The notes: generated from the letters alone by a model not told the origin. Positions 14,447 to 23,078 are shown, counted from the stretch's first letter. The stretch is DNA of 27,650 nt from an uncultured Ruminococcus sp. (GCA_902791785.1 CADAXH010000006.1:1-27650); one strand, 5' to 3'. Numbers and translations: made by a program.

Positions 14447-16990
14447 ATGGCAAATAATGAAAGAGACGACAGAAGTGTCTCTTATGAAAATCAGCTTATA
14501 GTAGACATACCGATGGGCAGACGTGTTCAGCAGTCATTCATTGAATACGCAATGTCCGTAATAGTTTCAAGAGCGCTTCCGGATGTAAGGGACGGTCTTA
14601 AACCGGTTCACAGAAGAATTCTTTACGCTATGTATGAGGACAAACTCACATACGATAAACCATTCTGCAAATCAGCTGCCACAGTAGGTAACGTTCTCGG
14701 TAGATATCACCCGCACGGCGACGCATCGGTTTACGATGCAATGGTAAGACTTGCCCAGACATTCTCAATGAGATATCCTCTCATCGACGGCCACGGCAAC
14801 TTCGGTAACGTAGACGGAGACGAAGCTGCTGCTTACCGTTATACTGAAGCAAGAATGAGCAAGCTCGCAAACGAGATGCTCACAGATCTTGACAAGAACG
14901 TAGTGGATTTTATTCCGAACTTCGACAACAGACTCAAAGAGCCTGTAGTACTCCCTTCAAGATTTCCGAACGTACTTGTAAACGGTTCAGTGGGAATTGC
15001 TGTCGGTATGGCAACAAATATTCCTCCTCACAACCTCGGGGAAGTAATTGACGGAACAATCTATCTGATGGACAATCCTGATGCTACAGTCACCGATCTG
15101 ATGCAGTACATCAAAGGACCTGACTTCCCGACAAAAGCAATGATCTGCGGCACTTCGGGAATATACAATGCATACAGCACAGGCCACGGAAAAGTAATAG
15201 TCAGGGCGAGAGCTACAGTTGATGAAGAACATCACAACATAGTTGTTACTGAAATTCCTTATATGGTCAACAAGAGCATGCTTGTTGAATCAATAGCAAA
15301 CCTTGCAAAAGACAAGAGAGTTGAAGGAATCACAGCACTCAGAGACGAATCCGGAAAAGCCGGAATGAGAATAGTAATTGAGTACAGACACGACGCTAAC
15401 GGCGAAGTAATCCTGAACCAGCTGTACAAATATACACAGCTTCAGGATACATGTGGCGTCAACATGATTGCTCTCGTAAACGGGGAGCCGAAGCTTCTCG
15501 GACTGAAGGAAATACTCACTCACTACATAAATTTCCAGGAAGAAGTCATAAAGAGAAGAACACAGTTCGATCTGGACAAGACTCTCACAAGAGTACATAT
15601 TCTCGAAGGTCAGAAGATTGCTCTGGACAACATCGAAGAAGTAATCAAGACGATAAGAGCTGCAAATTCAGTAACAGATGCAAGAGACGCTCTCGTTGCC
15701 AGATTCGGTCTGACCGAAGTACAGGCCCAGGCTATCGTGGATATGACTCTCGGCAAACTTGCCGGACTTGAAAGAATCAAGATTGAGACTGAACTCAAGG
15801 AAAAGAATGAATATATTGCATATCTGAGAGGACTGCTCGAAGACGAATCCAAAGTCAAAGAAGTCATAAAGAAAGAGATGCTTGAAATCAAAGACAAGTT
15901 CTCAGACGACAGAAGAACTGAAATAGTAGGCGCAATAGACAACATTCTCGACGAAGACCTCATAGACAGACACGAGTGCGTAATCACACTCACAGAGGGT
16001 GGATATATCAAGAATATACCTGCAAGTGAATATGTCGCACAGAGGAGAGGCGGACAGGGAAGCATAGGAATAAAGACAAAGGAAGAAGACAATGTCAAAG
16101 ACATGATCATTGCCCATTCTCACGCATTCCTGCTCCTGTTCACAAATCTCGGACGAGTCTACATGAAGAAGACGTATCAGATACCTGAATCTTCACGTAC
16201 TGCCAAGGGAACAAACCTTGTGAACGTCATTGACCTGAACGAGGGTGAAACCGTCACTTCAATAATTGCAATTCCGAACTTCGATGACGAAGACTACTTT
16301 GTAATGGTTACAAAGAATGGCGTAATCAAACGTGCAAACATCAAAGATTACGAATATCAGAGAAAAGGCGGAAAGATTGCAATCAATCTCGACGAAGGCG
16401 ACGAACTTCTCTTCGTTAAGCATACAACAGGAAACAATGACATCGTTGTTGCAACAAGAAACGGCAAGGCCGTAAGATTCAACGAAAACGAAGCAAGAGT
16501 TCTCGGAAGAACTGCAAGAGGTGTCAGGGCAATCAAGCTCAAGGGCGACGATGTTGTAGTCGGAACAGCCATTGTTGAAGAGGGCAAGAATCTCTTTACA
16601 CTCACAGAACTCGGCTACGGAAAACGCAACGACTTCGAAAGCTTTACAGCTCATTCACGCGGAACATGCGGTGTAAACTGCCACAGCATTTCTGATAAGA
16701 CAGGAAAACTTGCAGGAATTGCTACAGTTGCTGAAGAAGATGATGCACTCATCATCAGCGATCAGGGCATAGTTATCCGTATGCACATTGCCGACGTTCC
16801 GGTCTATACAGGAAAGGCAACCGGCGGTGTAAGGATAATGAGAGTTAAAGAAGGCGAAAAGATAGTTAACTTCACAATCACAAAATCTGCAGAAGAGGAA
16901 GAAAAGGAAATCCTCGAAGCTGAAGAAAAAGATGAATCAAAGGTTCCTTCTTCAGAAGCTCCTGCAGAAAAAGAAACATTAGACGAATAA
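14447..16990 (+). CDS. gyrA: DNA gyrase subunit A
   Basis: GyrA breaks and rejoins DNA through a tyrosine: Tyr132 in the Arg-Tyr-Thr-Glu-Ala-Arg motif. The 847-residue protein has the winged-helix and tower core (about 1-510) and a six-bladed C-terminal DNA-wrapping domain. The GyrA box is Gln532-Arg-Arg-Gly-Gly-Gln-Gly538, with Gln where Lys/Arg is usual in the sixth place. This box supports gyrase over topoisomerase IV. The quinolone region reads His-Pro-His-Gly-Asp-Ala93-Ser-Val-Tyr-Asp97, so the E. coli Ser83 position is Ala and Asp87 is kept. The C-terminal tail (last about 35 residues) is very acidic, like the regulatory tail of E. coli GyrA. AAAGGAGG lies in the 20-nt gap after gyrB. 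Confidence 0.98.
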   Translation: MANNERDDRSVSYENQLIVDIPMGRRVQQSFIEYAMSVIVSRALPDVRDGLKPVHRRILYAMYEDKLTYDKPFCKSAATVGNVLGRYHPHGDASVYDAMVRLAQTFSMRYPLIDGHGNFGNVDGDEAAAYRYTEARMSKLANEMLTDLDKNVVDFIPNFDNRLKEPVVLPSRFPNVLVNGSVGIAVGMATNIPPHNLGEVIDGTIYLMDNPDATVTDLMQYIKGPDFPTKAMICGTSGIYNAYSTGHGKVIVRARATVDEEHHNIVVTEIPYMVNKSMLVESIANLAKDKRVEGITALRDESGKAGMRIVIEYRHDANGEVILNQLYKYTQLQDTCGVNMIALVNGEPKLLGLKEILTHYINFQEEVIKRRTQFDLDKTLTRVHILEGQKIALDNIEEVIKTIRAANSVTDARDALVARFGLTEVQAQAIVDMTLGKLAGLERIKIETELKEKNEYIAYLRGLLEDESKVKEVIKKEMLEIKDKFSDDRRTEIVGAIDNILDEDLIDRHECVITLTEGGYIKNIPASEYVAQRRGGQGSIGIKTKEEDNVKDMIIAHSHAFLLLFTNLGRVYMKKTYQIPESSRTAKGTNLVNVIDLNEGETVTSIIAIPNFDDEDYFVMVTKNGVIKRANIKDYEYQRKGGKIAINLDEGDELLFVKHTTGNNDIVVATRNGKAVRFNENEARVLGRTARGVRAIKLKGDDVVVGTAIVEEGKNLFTLTELGYGKRNDFESFTAHSRGTCGVNCHSISDKTGKLAGIATVAEEDDALIISDQGIVIRMHIADVPVYTGKATGGVRIMRVKEGEKIVNFTITKSAEEEEKEILEAEEKDESKVPSSEAPAEKETLDE

Positions 16991-17007
16991 TATAGAAAGG
17001 AATTCAC

Positions 17008-18156
17008 ATGGCTACAGCAAAAAAGAAAAATGAAACCGTAGCTGCGGTTACAACTGAAGAAAAGAAAAAGGCTCTGGCCACTGCTCTTGCTCAGATTGAA
17101 AAGAATTTCGGCAAAGGCACAATAATGAAACTCGGCGAAAACACCCATATGAACGTAGAAGCTGTTCCGACAGGTTCAGTTACACTTGACATGGCCCTGG
17201 GAATCGGCGGTGTTCCGCGCGGAAGAATAATAGAAATATTCGGACCTGAATCATCAGGTAAAACAACAGTGGCGCTTCACATTGCAGCAGAAGTACAGAA
17301 GCTCGGCGGAAACGCAGCATTCATCGATGCTGAACATGCTCTTGATCCTGTATATGCAAAAGCTCTCGGAGTTGACATAGACAATCTGCTTGTTTCACAG
17401 CCGGACTCAGGCGAGCAGGCTCTTGAAATCACAGAAGAACTCGTAAGATCAGGCGCTGTTGACGCTGTAGTGGTTGACTCAGTTGCAGCACTTGTTCCGC
17501 AGCAGGAAATTGACGGTGTCATGGGTGCTTCTCACGTCGGTCTTCAGGCAAGACTCATGTCACAGGCACTTAGAAAGCTTTCCGGTATTATCGGAAAGAC
17601 AAACTGCGTTGTAATATTCATCAACCAGCTCCGTGAAAAAGTCGGGATCATGTACGGAAATCCCGAGACAACTCCGGGCGGAAGAGCTCTCAAGTTCTAT
17701 TCATCAGTCAGAATTGACATAAGAAAGACAGACAACCTTAAGAAGGGCTCAGATGTATACGGAAGCCATGTCAAGGCAAAAGTCGTAAAGAACAAAGTTG
17801 CTCCTCCTTTCAAAGTTGCTGAATTCGATATCATCTACGGAAAAGGCATTTCAAAAACAAGTGAAATACTTGAACTCGGCGTTGAACTCGGCGTAATCAA
17901 GAAGAGCGGATCATTCTTCTTCTACAACGAGAAAAAACTCGGTCAGGGCAAAGAAAATGCAATTAATTTCATCGGTTCAGATCCTGCACTTGCAGAGGAA
18001 CTTGAGAAACTCATCAAATCAAAGAGCGACGATCTTGATCTGACAGTAAATCAGAATTTTGCACTTGAAGAAGAGGAACTCGACGAAGAAGATGAACTCC
18101 TCAGCGACGACGAAAGTCTCGACCTCAGAGTCATCGACATTTCCGACGACAAATGA
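17008..18156 (+). CDS. recA: Recombinase RecA
   Basis: RecA forms filaments on single-stranded DNA for homologous recombination and triggers LexA self-cleavage. The 382-residue protein carries Walker A Gly79-Pro-Glu-Ser-Ser-Gly-Lys85-Thr-Thr, the Val-Val-Asp-Ser-Val-Ala-Ala-Leu Walker B strand, the Met-Ser-Gln-Ala-Leu-Arg-Lys-Leu segment, and the Asn-Gln-Leu-Arg-Glu-Lys to Thr-Thr-Pro-Gly-Gly L2 region. It has a longer Lys/Ala-rich N-terminus and a long Asp/Glu-rich C-tail. The gene starts 17 nt after gyrA with an AAAGGAA ribosome site. The gap has no promoter and no Cheo/LexA-type box (GAAC-N4-GTTC), so recA appears to be expressed from the origin-proximal operon. recX overlaps its stop by 4 nt. 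Confidence 0.98.
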   Translation: MATAKKKNETVAAVTTEEKKKALATALAQIEKNFGKGTIMKLGENTHMNVEAVPTGSVTLDMALGIGGVPRGRIIEIFGPESSGKTTVALHIAAEVQKLGGNAAFIDAEHALDPVYAKALGVDIDNLLVSQPDSGEQALEITEELVRSGAVDAVVVDSVAALVPQQEIDGVMGASHVGLQARLMSQALRKLSGIIGKTNCVVIFINQLREKVGIMYGNPETTPGGRALKFYSSVRIDIRKTDNLKKGSDVYGSHVKAKVVKNKVAPPFKVAEFDIIYGKGISKTSEILELGVELGVIKKSGSFFFYNEKKLGQGKENAINFIGSDPALAEELEKLIKSKSDDLDLTVNQNFALEEEELDEEDELLSDDESLDLRVIDISDDK

Positions 18157-18803
18157 TAACAGACACATACCTGCATTCAGTCTCTCCGTCAGAAAACGGA
18201 GAGACTGTAATATGCAAAATACAATACAAAGAAGACGGCAATGAGAAGATTATAAAGATTCCCATTGCTGGTTCGTTTTATTCAGATTGCGGGCTGCCGT
18301 ATGATATATATGAGCCTTTTGGGTTGAGCAAAGAAGAATTCCTGAAACTGGTGAAGCTCGCAAAAGTCACTGCTGCAATCAGAAAAGGAATCGAACTGCT
18401 GAAATATTCAGCCTGTTCAAAAAAAGCACTCAGAGACAAGCTGGTTCTGAAGGGTTTTGACAAGGTTACAGCCTCAAAAGCGGCAGATTATTTTGTCGAA
18501 AACGGATTTATAAGCGAATATGACCAGGCAAGTCTTTTCGCAGTTGAACTGGCGGAAAAAAAGCTGTACGGAAGCATCAAAATCAAAAACGAACTGTTTA
18601 AAAAAGGTTACGATAAAACAATCATAGGCGAAGTTTTCGATAACATTGACGTGGATTTTACTGAAATCTGCAAAAACAGAATCGAGAACACAATGAAAAA
18701 GGAAGACTTTTCAGACAAGGCAAAAGCATCAAAGAACGTCAGCGCACTGATTCGCTACGGATTTACCTATTCTGAGATCAAAGAGGCTGTTACTAGAATA
18801 TGA
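18153..18803 (+). CDS. recX: Regulatory protein RecX
   Basis: RecX binds in the groove of RecA filaments and modulates their growth. The 216-residue protein has an N-terminal extension of about 60 residues followed by three-helix repeats typical of RecX: Ala-Leu-Arg-Asp-Lys-Leu and Lys-Gly-Phe, then Tyr-Phe-Val-Glu-Asn-Gly-Phe-Ile-Ser-Glu and Asp-Gln-Ala, then Ile-Lys-Asn-Glu-Leu-Phe-Lys-Lys-Gly-Tyr. The end reads Ile-Arg-Tyr-Gly-Phe-Thr-Tyr-Ser-Glu-Ile. Its ATG overlaps the recA TGA (ATGA), so RecA and RecX synthesis is probably coupled. Its own TGA overlaps the next ATG in the same way. Assignment is strong from motifs and position. Confidence 0.93.
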   Translation: MITDTYLHSVSPSENGETVICKIQYKEDGNEKIIKIPIAGSFYSDCGLPYDIYEPFGLSKEEFLKLVKLAKVTAAIRKGIELLKYSACSKKALRDKLVLKGFDKVTASKAADYFVENGFISEYDQASLFAVELAEKKLYGSIKIKNELFKKGYDKTIIGEVFDNIDVDFTEICKNRIENTMKKEDFSDKAKASKNVSALIRYGFTYSEIKEAVTRI

Positions 18804-20113
18804 GGAACAACAAATCTAAAGTCATATTGTCCATATTGTTTGCAGTTATATTGTGTGCCGGGGTATTGTTTCCCAATATCACACTGGCGGCGGATACACG
18901 CCCGTCATATGTGGCACTGGGCGATTCCATTCCTGCGGGATACGGACTGAGCACCACTGCAGATGCTTATCCGGCACTGGTTGGAAAGGAAATCAACTAC
19001 TTAGTGAGCAATCTTGCAGAGTCAGGCGACACAACATCAGACCTTATTTCAAAACTCAAGACTGCAACATATAAGAACAAGCTGTCAAAAGCGTCTCTTG
19101 TCACAATATCCATAGGCGGAAATGACCTGATGGGCAGTTTAGATAACATACTGACTCTGCTGTATGGCGAAGCCGCTGTGGTTGACGGCATTTATGCCAA
19201 ATCCCTGGCTAACCTGAGAACAATCTGCTCTCTCGTTTTATCCAGTGTTCCCTCAAACTGTATAATCCTCTTTGAAAACATATACAATCCTTACGAATCA
19301 ATGGGATCCATAGGCAAGACAATAGGAGACAGAATTGAAAGACAGAACCAGCAGATAAAAACAGTCTGTGACGAACGTAAGGGAATCACATTTGTTGATG
19401 TTACTTCGATGAACGGCAATCCTGACAACTTCAATGCAGGAAAAGGCTCAACACTTATGGAGATGATTGACTGTCATCCCACTAAAGCAGGCCACAGGGT
19501 GCTTGCCGATCTGATTAAAGCCGGATTCTACAAAGCAGGCGGAAAGAATTACGTCCAGCCTGAAACAACAACTACTGTAAAAAAAGAAACCACTTCAGTA
19601 TATACGACAGAACCGCCGGTTTACACTTCACATTACGAGACAGTTGAAGTCTCAACATCAATTGTCCAAACATATGAAGTGACAAGTGTAACTGCAACGG
19701 AAACAACCGAACTGACAACGGAAATAACAACAGCAGAAGCAGTAACTGAAACTGAAGAAACTACCACAACTGAAGAAATAACAACAACGAATCATGTCGA
19801 AACAAGTACAGAGGGCGCTGTTTCCACAACACATGAAACAACGACTGAAGCACCTATATACATTTCAACAGAACATCACATTGAGGAAACTACAGCTGCC
19901 AGCGAAACAGAAGTAACCGAATCGGAGTCAGCTGAAGGAACAACAGAAAAGGAAGCCACTACCTTAAAGGAAACCGAGAAAACAGACGAAAAAGGAAAAG
20001 TCAAGGTCTGGGTTGTCATTGTGTGTTTGGTCGGAGGAGCTGCAGTTCTTGTGGGTGCATACTTCCTCATGTATAACATCTTCAAATACATTCTGATGAA
20101 GAGAAAAGATTGA
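18800..20113 (+). CDS. Membrane-anchored SGNH/GDSL hydrolase with Thr-rich stalk
   Basis: This is a 437-residue secreted esterase-type hydrolase. A signal peptide (about 1-31, ending Thr-Leu-Ala-Ala) is followed by an SGNH domain with Gly41-Asp-Ser43, Gly106-Gly-Asn108-Asp and Asp224-Cys-His226-Pro. After about residue 254 comes a 140-residue Thr/Glu-rich low-complexity stalk. A transmembrane helix (about 403-426) and a short Lys-Arg-Lys-Asp tail end the protein. There is no LPxTG motif, so it should be anchored by the helix with the enzyme outside. Likely substrates are acyl or acetyl esters on lipids or wall glycans, but none can be named. The ATG overlaps recX by 4 nt, an odd partner for a surface enzyme. 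Of known types it resembles lysophospholipase-like GDSL enzymes. Confidence 0.85.
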   Translation: MRNNKSKVILSILFAVILCAGVLFPNITLAADTRPSYVALGDSIPAGYGLSTTADAYPALVGKEINYLVSNLAESGDTTSDLISKLKTATYKNKLSKASLVTISIGGNDLMGSLDNILTLLYGEAAVVDGIYAKSLANLRTICSLVLSSVPSNCIILFENIYNPYESMGSIGKTIGDRIERQNQQIKTVCDERKGITFVDVTSMNGNPDNFNAGKGSTLMEMIDCHPTKAGHRVLADLIKAGFYKAGGKNYVQPETTTTVKKETTSVYTTEPPVYTSHYETVEVSTSIVQTYEVTSVTATETTELTTEITTAEAVTETEETTTTEEITTTNHVETSTEGAVSTTHETTTEAPIYISTEHHIEETTAASETEVTESESAEGTTEKEATTLKETEKTDEKGKVKVWVVIVCLVGGAAVLVGAYFLMYNIFKYILMKRKD

Positions 20114-20129
20114 TTGTCGGGGCAAAAAT

Positions 20130-21431
20130 ATGGACACGGAAATTAAAAATGAGTCATATTACAAAGAGCTTGTGAATTTTTCTCTGCTTGCGGGCCTGAT
20201 TCTGATGGCATCGAGAGCTGAAACAAACAGAGTTGAAGATACGGTTTCGAGAATTCTGAAGACTTCAGGTCTTCCTATAACGGAAGCATTTGTTCTGCCT
20301 ACAGGAATAACAATAACTCTTTCAGACAACAAGGACATGACAATCTGCGTCAACAAGAGAACTGCTCCCGGCGAAGTCAACATCAACAAGATCCATGAAG
20401 TAAACCAGGTATCCAGGGATTTCTGCTCAGGTGTCAAAAACCTTGAAGAGTCGTATACAAGGCTCAAGGAAATAAATGAAGAAAAGAGCATGCCTCTGTG
20501 GATAAAACTGATCGGATCTTCACTGGCTTCAGGAGGTTTCAGTGTTGTTTTCGGAGGATCTGTTCTTGACGGTGTATCATCCCTGATAATAGGACTTATC
20601 CTTGGCTTATGTCTGCACTATGTGAAAAAGATTCTGCAGAAAGACTTTCTGACTATAGCAATATGCAGCTTTATAGTTGCATTCCTTGGAGTTCTTTTCC
20701 CGTGGGTAGCCATAAAGCTTAACATCAGCATATCCCCGCAGTACATCATAAGCGGATGTCTGATGCCTCTCGTTCCGGGTGTTGCCATTACAAACTCGGT
20801 AAGAGACGTACTGTCGGGAGATTTCCTTTCAGCATGTGCGAGAGCGGTTGAAGCAGTCATGATTGCAGCTGCAATTGCACTTGGCGTTTCAGGCGGTCTT
20901 TATGTTTCAGAAATTGTGGGACTGTCCAATTCCGAGATGGGATTTGTTCTGGATATAAACAGAGGAAGCCTGCCGCTGGACATCCTTTACGGGGCAATTT
21001 CAATCGTAATTGCAGTAATAGGTTTCATCTATTTAATGGAAATTCCAAGAAAATATATTATTCAATGTTGTATTACCGGATGCATGGCATGGGTATGCTT
21101 CATCGTCTTTGATTATGCAGAAATAAATACGGTATGGTCTACATTTTTAGCTACTCTTGTTGCTGAACTTGTTTCATACATTTTTGCAAGATTATATAAG
21201 GCGCCTGTAATAACATTCCTCATTGCAGGAATCATCCCGCTTGTGCCCGGAATATACATCTACAGAGCAGCATATTTCTTCGTTATCCGTTCTCCTCTCG
21301 CTTCATCTGCGCTGACCGACACAATAAAACTGGCGGCGGTTATAGCTCTTGGAATCCTTGTGATGGGAACAATTCTCCAGGTTATCTCAAGGGAGATCAA
21401 AACGATTAACAGGAAAAAGAATCCTAAGTAA
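20130..21431 (+). CDS. ThrE-type threonine/serine exporter
   Basis: This is a 433-residue integral membrane protein of the ThrE family. The N-terminal part (about 20-140) is the soluble DUF1212 domain, recognisable from Gly-Leu-Ile-Leu-Met-Ala-Ser-Arg-Ala-Glu-Thr-Asn-Arg-Val-Glu-Asp-Thr and Phe-Val-Leu-Pro-Thr-Gly-Ile. It continues into about ten hydrophobic segments, including the second module (DUF3815) from about residue 290. Both modules sit in one chain, as in Corynebacterium ThrE, rather than as separate YjjP/YjjB proteins. Substrates by family are threonine and serine; this is not testable from sequence. It starts 16 nt after the hydrolase with a GGGG-type weak ribosome site and is the last gene before the operon terminator. 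Confidence 0.85.
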   Translation: MDTEIKNESYYKELVNFSLLAGLILMASRAETNRVEDTVSRILKTSGLPITEAFVLPTGITITLSDNKDMTICVNKRTAPGEVNINKIHEVNQVSRDFCSGVKNLEESYTRLKEINEEKSMPLWIKLIGSSLASGGFSVVFGGSVLDGVSSLIIGLILGLCLHYVKKILQKDFLTIAICSFIVAFLGVLFPWVAIKLNISISPQYIISGCLMPLVPGVAITNSVRDVLSGDFLSACARAVEAVMIAAAIALGVSGGLYVSEIVGLSNSEMGFVLDINRGSLPLDILYGAISIVIAVIGFIYLMEIPRKYIIQCCITGCMAWVCFIVFDYAEINTVWSTFLATLVAELVSYIFARLYKAPVITFLIAGIIPLVPGIYIYRAAYFFVIRSPLASSALTDTIKLAAVIALGILVMGTILQVISREIKTINRKKNPK

Positions 21432-21444
21432 AACATAAAAATAT

Positions 21445-21488
21445 GACACCGGATGCGTCTTAAAAACAGTTTTCCGGTGTCTTTTTTT
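21445..21488 (+). terminator. Strong terminator ending the dnaN-thrE gene run
   Basis: A 9-bp perfect stem, GACACCGGA (21445-21453) with TCCGGTGTC (21473-21481), is followed by seven T residues. It is the first intrinsic terminator I can see after the dnaA promoter. Confidence 0.9.
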
Positions 21489-21496
21489 GTGCAATT

Positions 21497-21525
21497 TTGA
21501 AAATATGCCAAAAAATAAATATTAG
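21497..21525 (+). promoter_or_regulatory. Possible promoter for the DUF1846 gene
   Basis: TTGAAA (21497-21502), a 17-nt spacer and TATTAG (21520-21525) lie 63 nt before the ATG. The -10 match is poor. The gap is very AT-rich, so other placements are possible. Confidence 0.3.
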
Positions 21526-21588
21526 ATATTTAAAAATAACCATTTTTGTTGTATCATTAGCATATGTTTTTTTCATCAGGAGTAAGGT

Positions 21589-23076
21589 ATGTTCAGAATT
21601 GGTTTTGATAATGAAAAATATTTAAAAATGCAGTCCGAAAAAATTCTTGAGAGAATAGATACTTTCGGAGGAAAACTATACCTTGAATTCGGCGGAAAAC
21701 TGTTTGATGACTACCATGCATCAAGAGTTCTCCCGGGATTTCAGCCTGATTCAAAGATAAACATGCTTTTAAAACTGAAAGACAAAGCTGAGATTGTAAT
21801 TGTCATTTCAGCAAATGACATAGAAAAGAACAAAGTCAGAGGAGACCTAGGCATTACATATGACCAGGACACACTGAGACTTATAGACGCATTCAGGGAC
21901 ATAGGTCTTTATGTAGGTTCTGTTGTCATTACTCACTTTTCCGAACAGCCTGCAGCAATCAAGTTCCAGAAGAGACTTGAAGCTCTAGGCATGAAAGTAT
22001 ACAGACACTATATCATCCCGGATTATCCATCAAATACAGGCCTTATAGTCAGTGAAAACGGGTACGGAAAGAATGAATATATAGAAACAACAAGAGAACT
22101 TGTCGTGGTTACTGCTCCGGGTCCCGGAAGCGGTAAAATGGCTACGTGTCTTTCCCAGCTTTACCAGGAGAATCAGAGAGGAATTCAGGCCGGATATGCG
22201 AAATTTGAAACATTCCCGATCTGGAATCTGCCGCTTCATCATCCTGTAAACCTTGCTTATGAAGCAGCTACAGTTGATCTGGACGACGTTAACATGATAG
22301 ATCCTTTCCATCTCGAAGCTTATGGAGTATCTTCAGTTAACTACAACAGGGATATAGAGATTTTCCCGGTTCTCAATGCTATTTTCCAGCTCATTTACGG
22401 CAGCTCTCCTTACAAGAGCCCGACAGATATGGGTGTCAATATGGCGGGATACTGCATAGTTGATGACGAAGCCGTAAAAGAAGCCGCTATCCAGGAAATA
22501 ATTAGAAGATATTTCTCAACTCTCTGTTCTGTAAGACAGGGAATGGGAGCCAAAGAAGAAGTAGGCAGAATAGAAATAATCATGGGCAAGCTCGGAATCG
22601 GAACCGATCTGAGACCTGTGGTGAGTGCCGCGCTTGACAAAGCAGAAATAACAAATGCTCCTGCAGTTGCAATCGAACTTCCAAACGGAAAGATTGTTAC
22701 AGGCAAAACTTCACCTCTTCTCGGAGCATCGTCTGCTGCTCTTCTGAACGCTCTTAAGGAGCTCGCCCATATCAGGGACGAAGTAACACTCATTTCTCCT
22801 AAGGTAATTGAGCCTATTCAGAAACTGAAAGTGGACCATATGGGCAATTTCAACCCAAGACTCCATACTGACGAAGTTCTGATAGCGCTTTCAATATGCG
22901 CTCTGACTGACGACAATGCAGAGCACGCAATCAACCAGCTCGGAAAACTGAAAAACTGCGAGGCTCACTCAACAGTAATCTTGTCCAGGGTTGACGAGTC
23001 GACATTTAAGAAACTCGGTGTCAATCTTACCTGCGAACCAAATTACCACAGCAAGAGACTTTATCATAAAAAGTAA
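21589..23076 (+). CDS. DUF1846 (UPF0371) family protein
   Basis: This 495-residue cytoplasmic protein belongs to a conserved family of unknown function found mainly in Firmicutes and Actinobacteria. The N-terminus (Gly-Phe-Asp-Asn-Glu-Lys-Tyr, then Leu-Tyr-Leu-Glu-Phe-Gly-Gly-Lys-Leu) and the segment Asp-Tyr-Pro-Ser-Asn-Thr-Gly-Leu-Ile-Val-Ser are typical. The most telling feature is Thr-Ala-Pro-Gly-Pro-Gly-Ser-Gly-Lys-Met (about residues 175-184), a P-loop-like nucleotide site, within a family that otherwise has no assigned reaction. A later block (Pro-Gln-Lys-like acidic and Gly-rich stretches) does not suggest a chemistry. An AGGAG ribosome site lies 6 nt before the ATG. It is a single-gene unit between two terminators. 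Function is unknown; ATP- or phosphate-binding is inference. Confidence 0.85.
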   Translation: MFRIGFDNEKYLKMQSEKILERIDTFGGKLYLEFGGKLFDDYHASRVLPGFQPDSKINMLLKLKDKAEIVIVISANDIEKNKVRGDLGITYDQDTLRLIDAFRDIGLYVGSVVITHFSEQPAAIKFQKRLEALGMKVYRHYIIPDYPSNTGLIVSENGYGKNEYIETTRELVVVTAPGPGSGKMATCLSQLYQENQRGIQAGYAKFETFPIWNLPLHHPVNLAYEAATVDLDDVNMIDPFHLEAYGVSSVNYNRDIEIFPVLNAIFQLIYGSSPYKSPTDMGVNMAGYCIVDDEAVKEAAIQEIIRRYFSTLCSVRQGMGAKEEVGRIEIIMGKLGIGTDLRPVVSAALDKAEITNAPAVAIELPNGKIVTGKTSPLLGASSAALLNALKELAHIRDEVTLISPKVIEPIQKLKVDHMGNFNPRLHTDEVLIALSICALTDDNAEHAINQLGKLKNCEAHSTVILSRVDESTFKKLGVNLTCEPNYHSKRLYHKK

Positions 23077-23078
23077 AC

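Noticed and set aside
15610..16110. 166-residue minus-strand frame within gyrA
   Set aside because: It is a reverse-complement shadow of gyrA with strongly Ser/Leu-biased composition and no family resemblance.
16987..17010. LexA/SOS box before recA
   Set aside because: I looked for GAAC-N4-GTTC type palindromes in the gyrA-recA gap and found none.
19561..19990. Repeated ACAACA/GAAACA-like units as a tandem repeat array or CRISPR
   Set aside because: They are imperfect, in frame, and encode the Thr/Glu-rich stalk of the SGNH hydrolase; there are no regular spacers.
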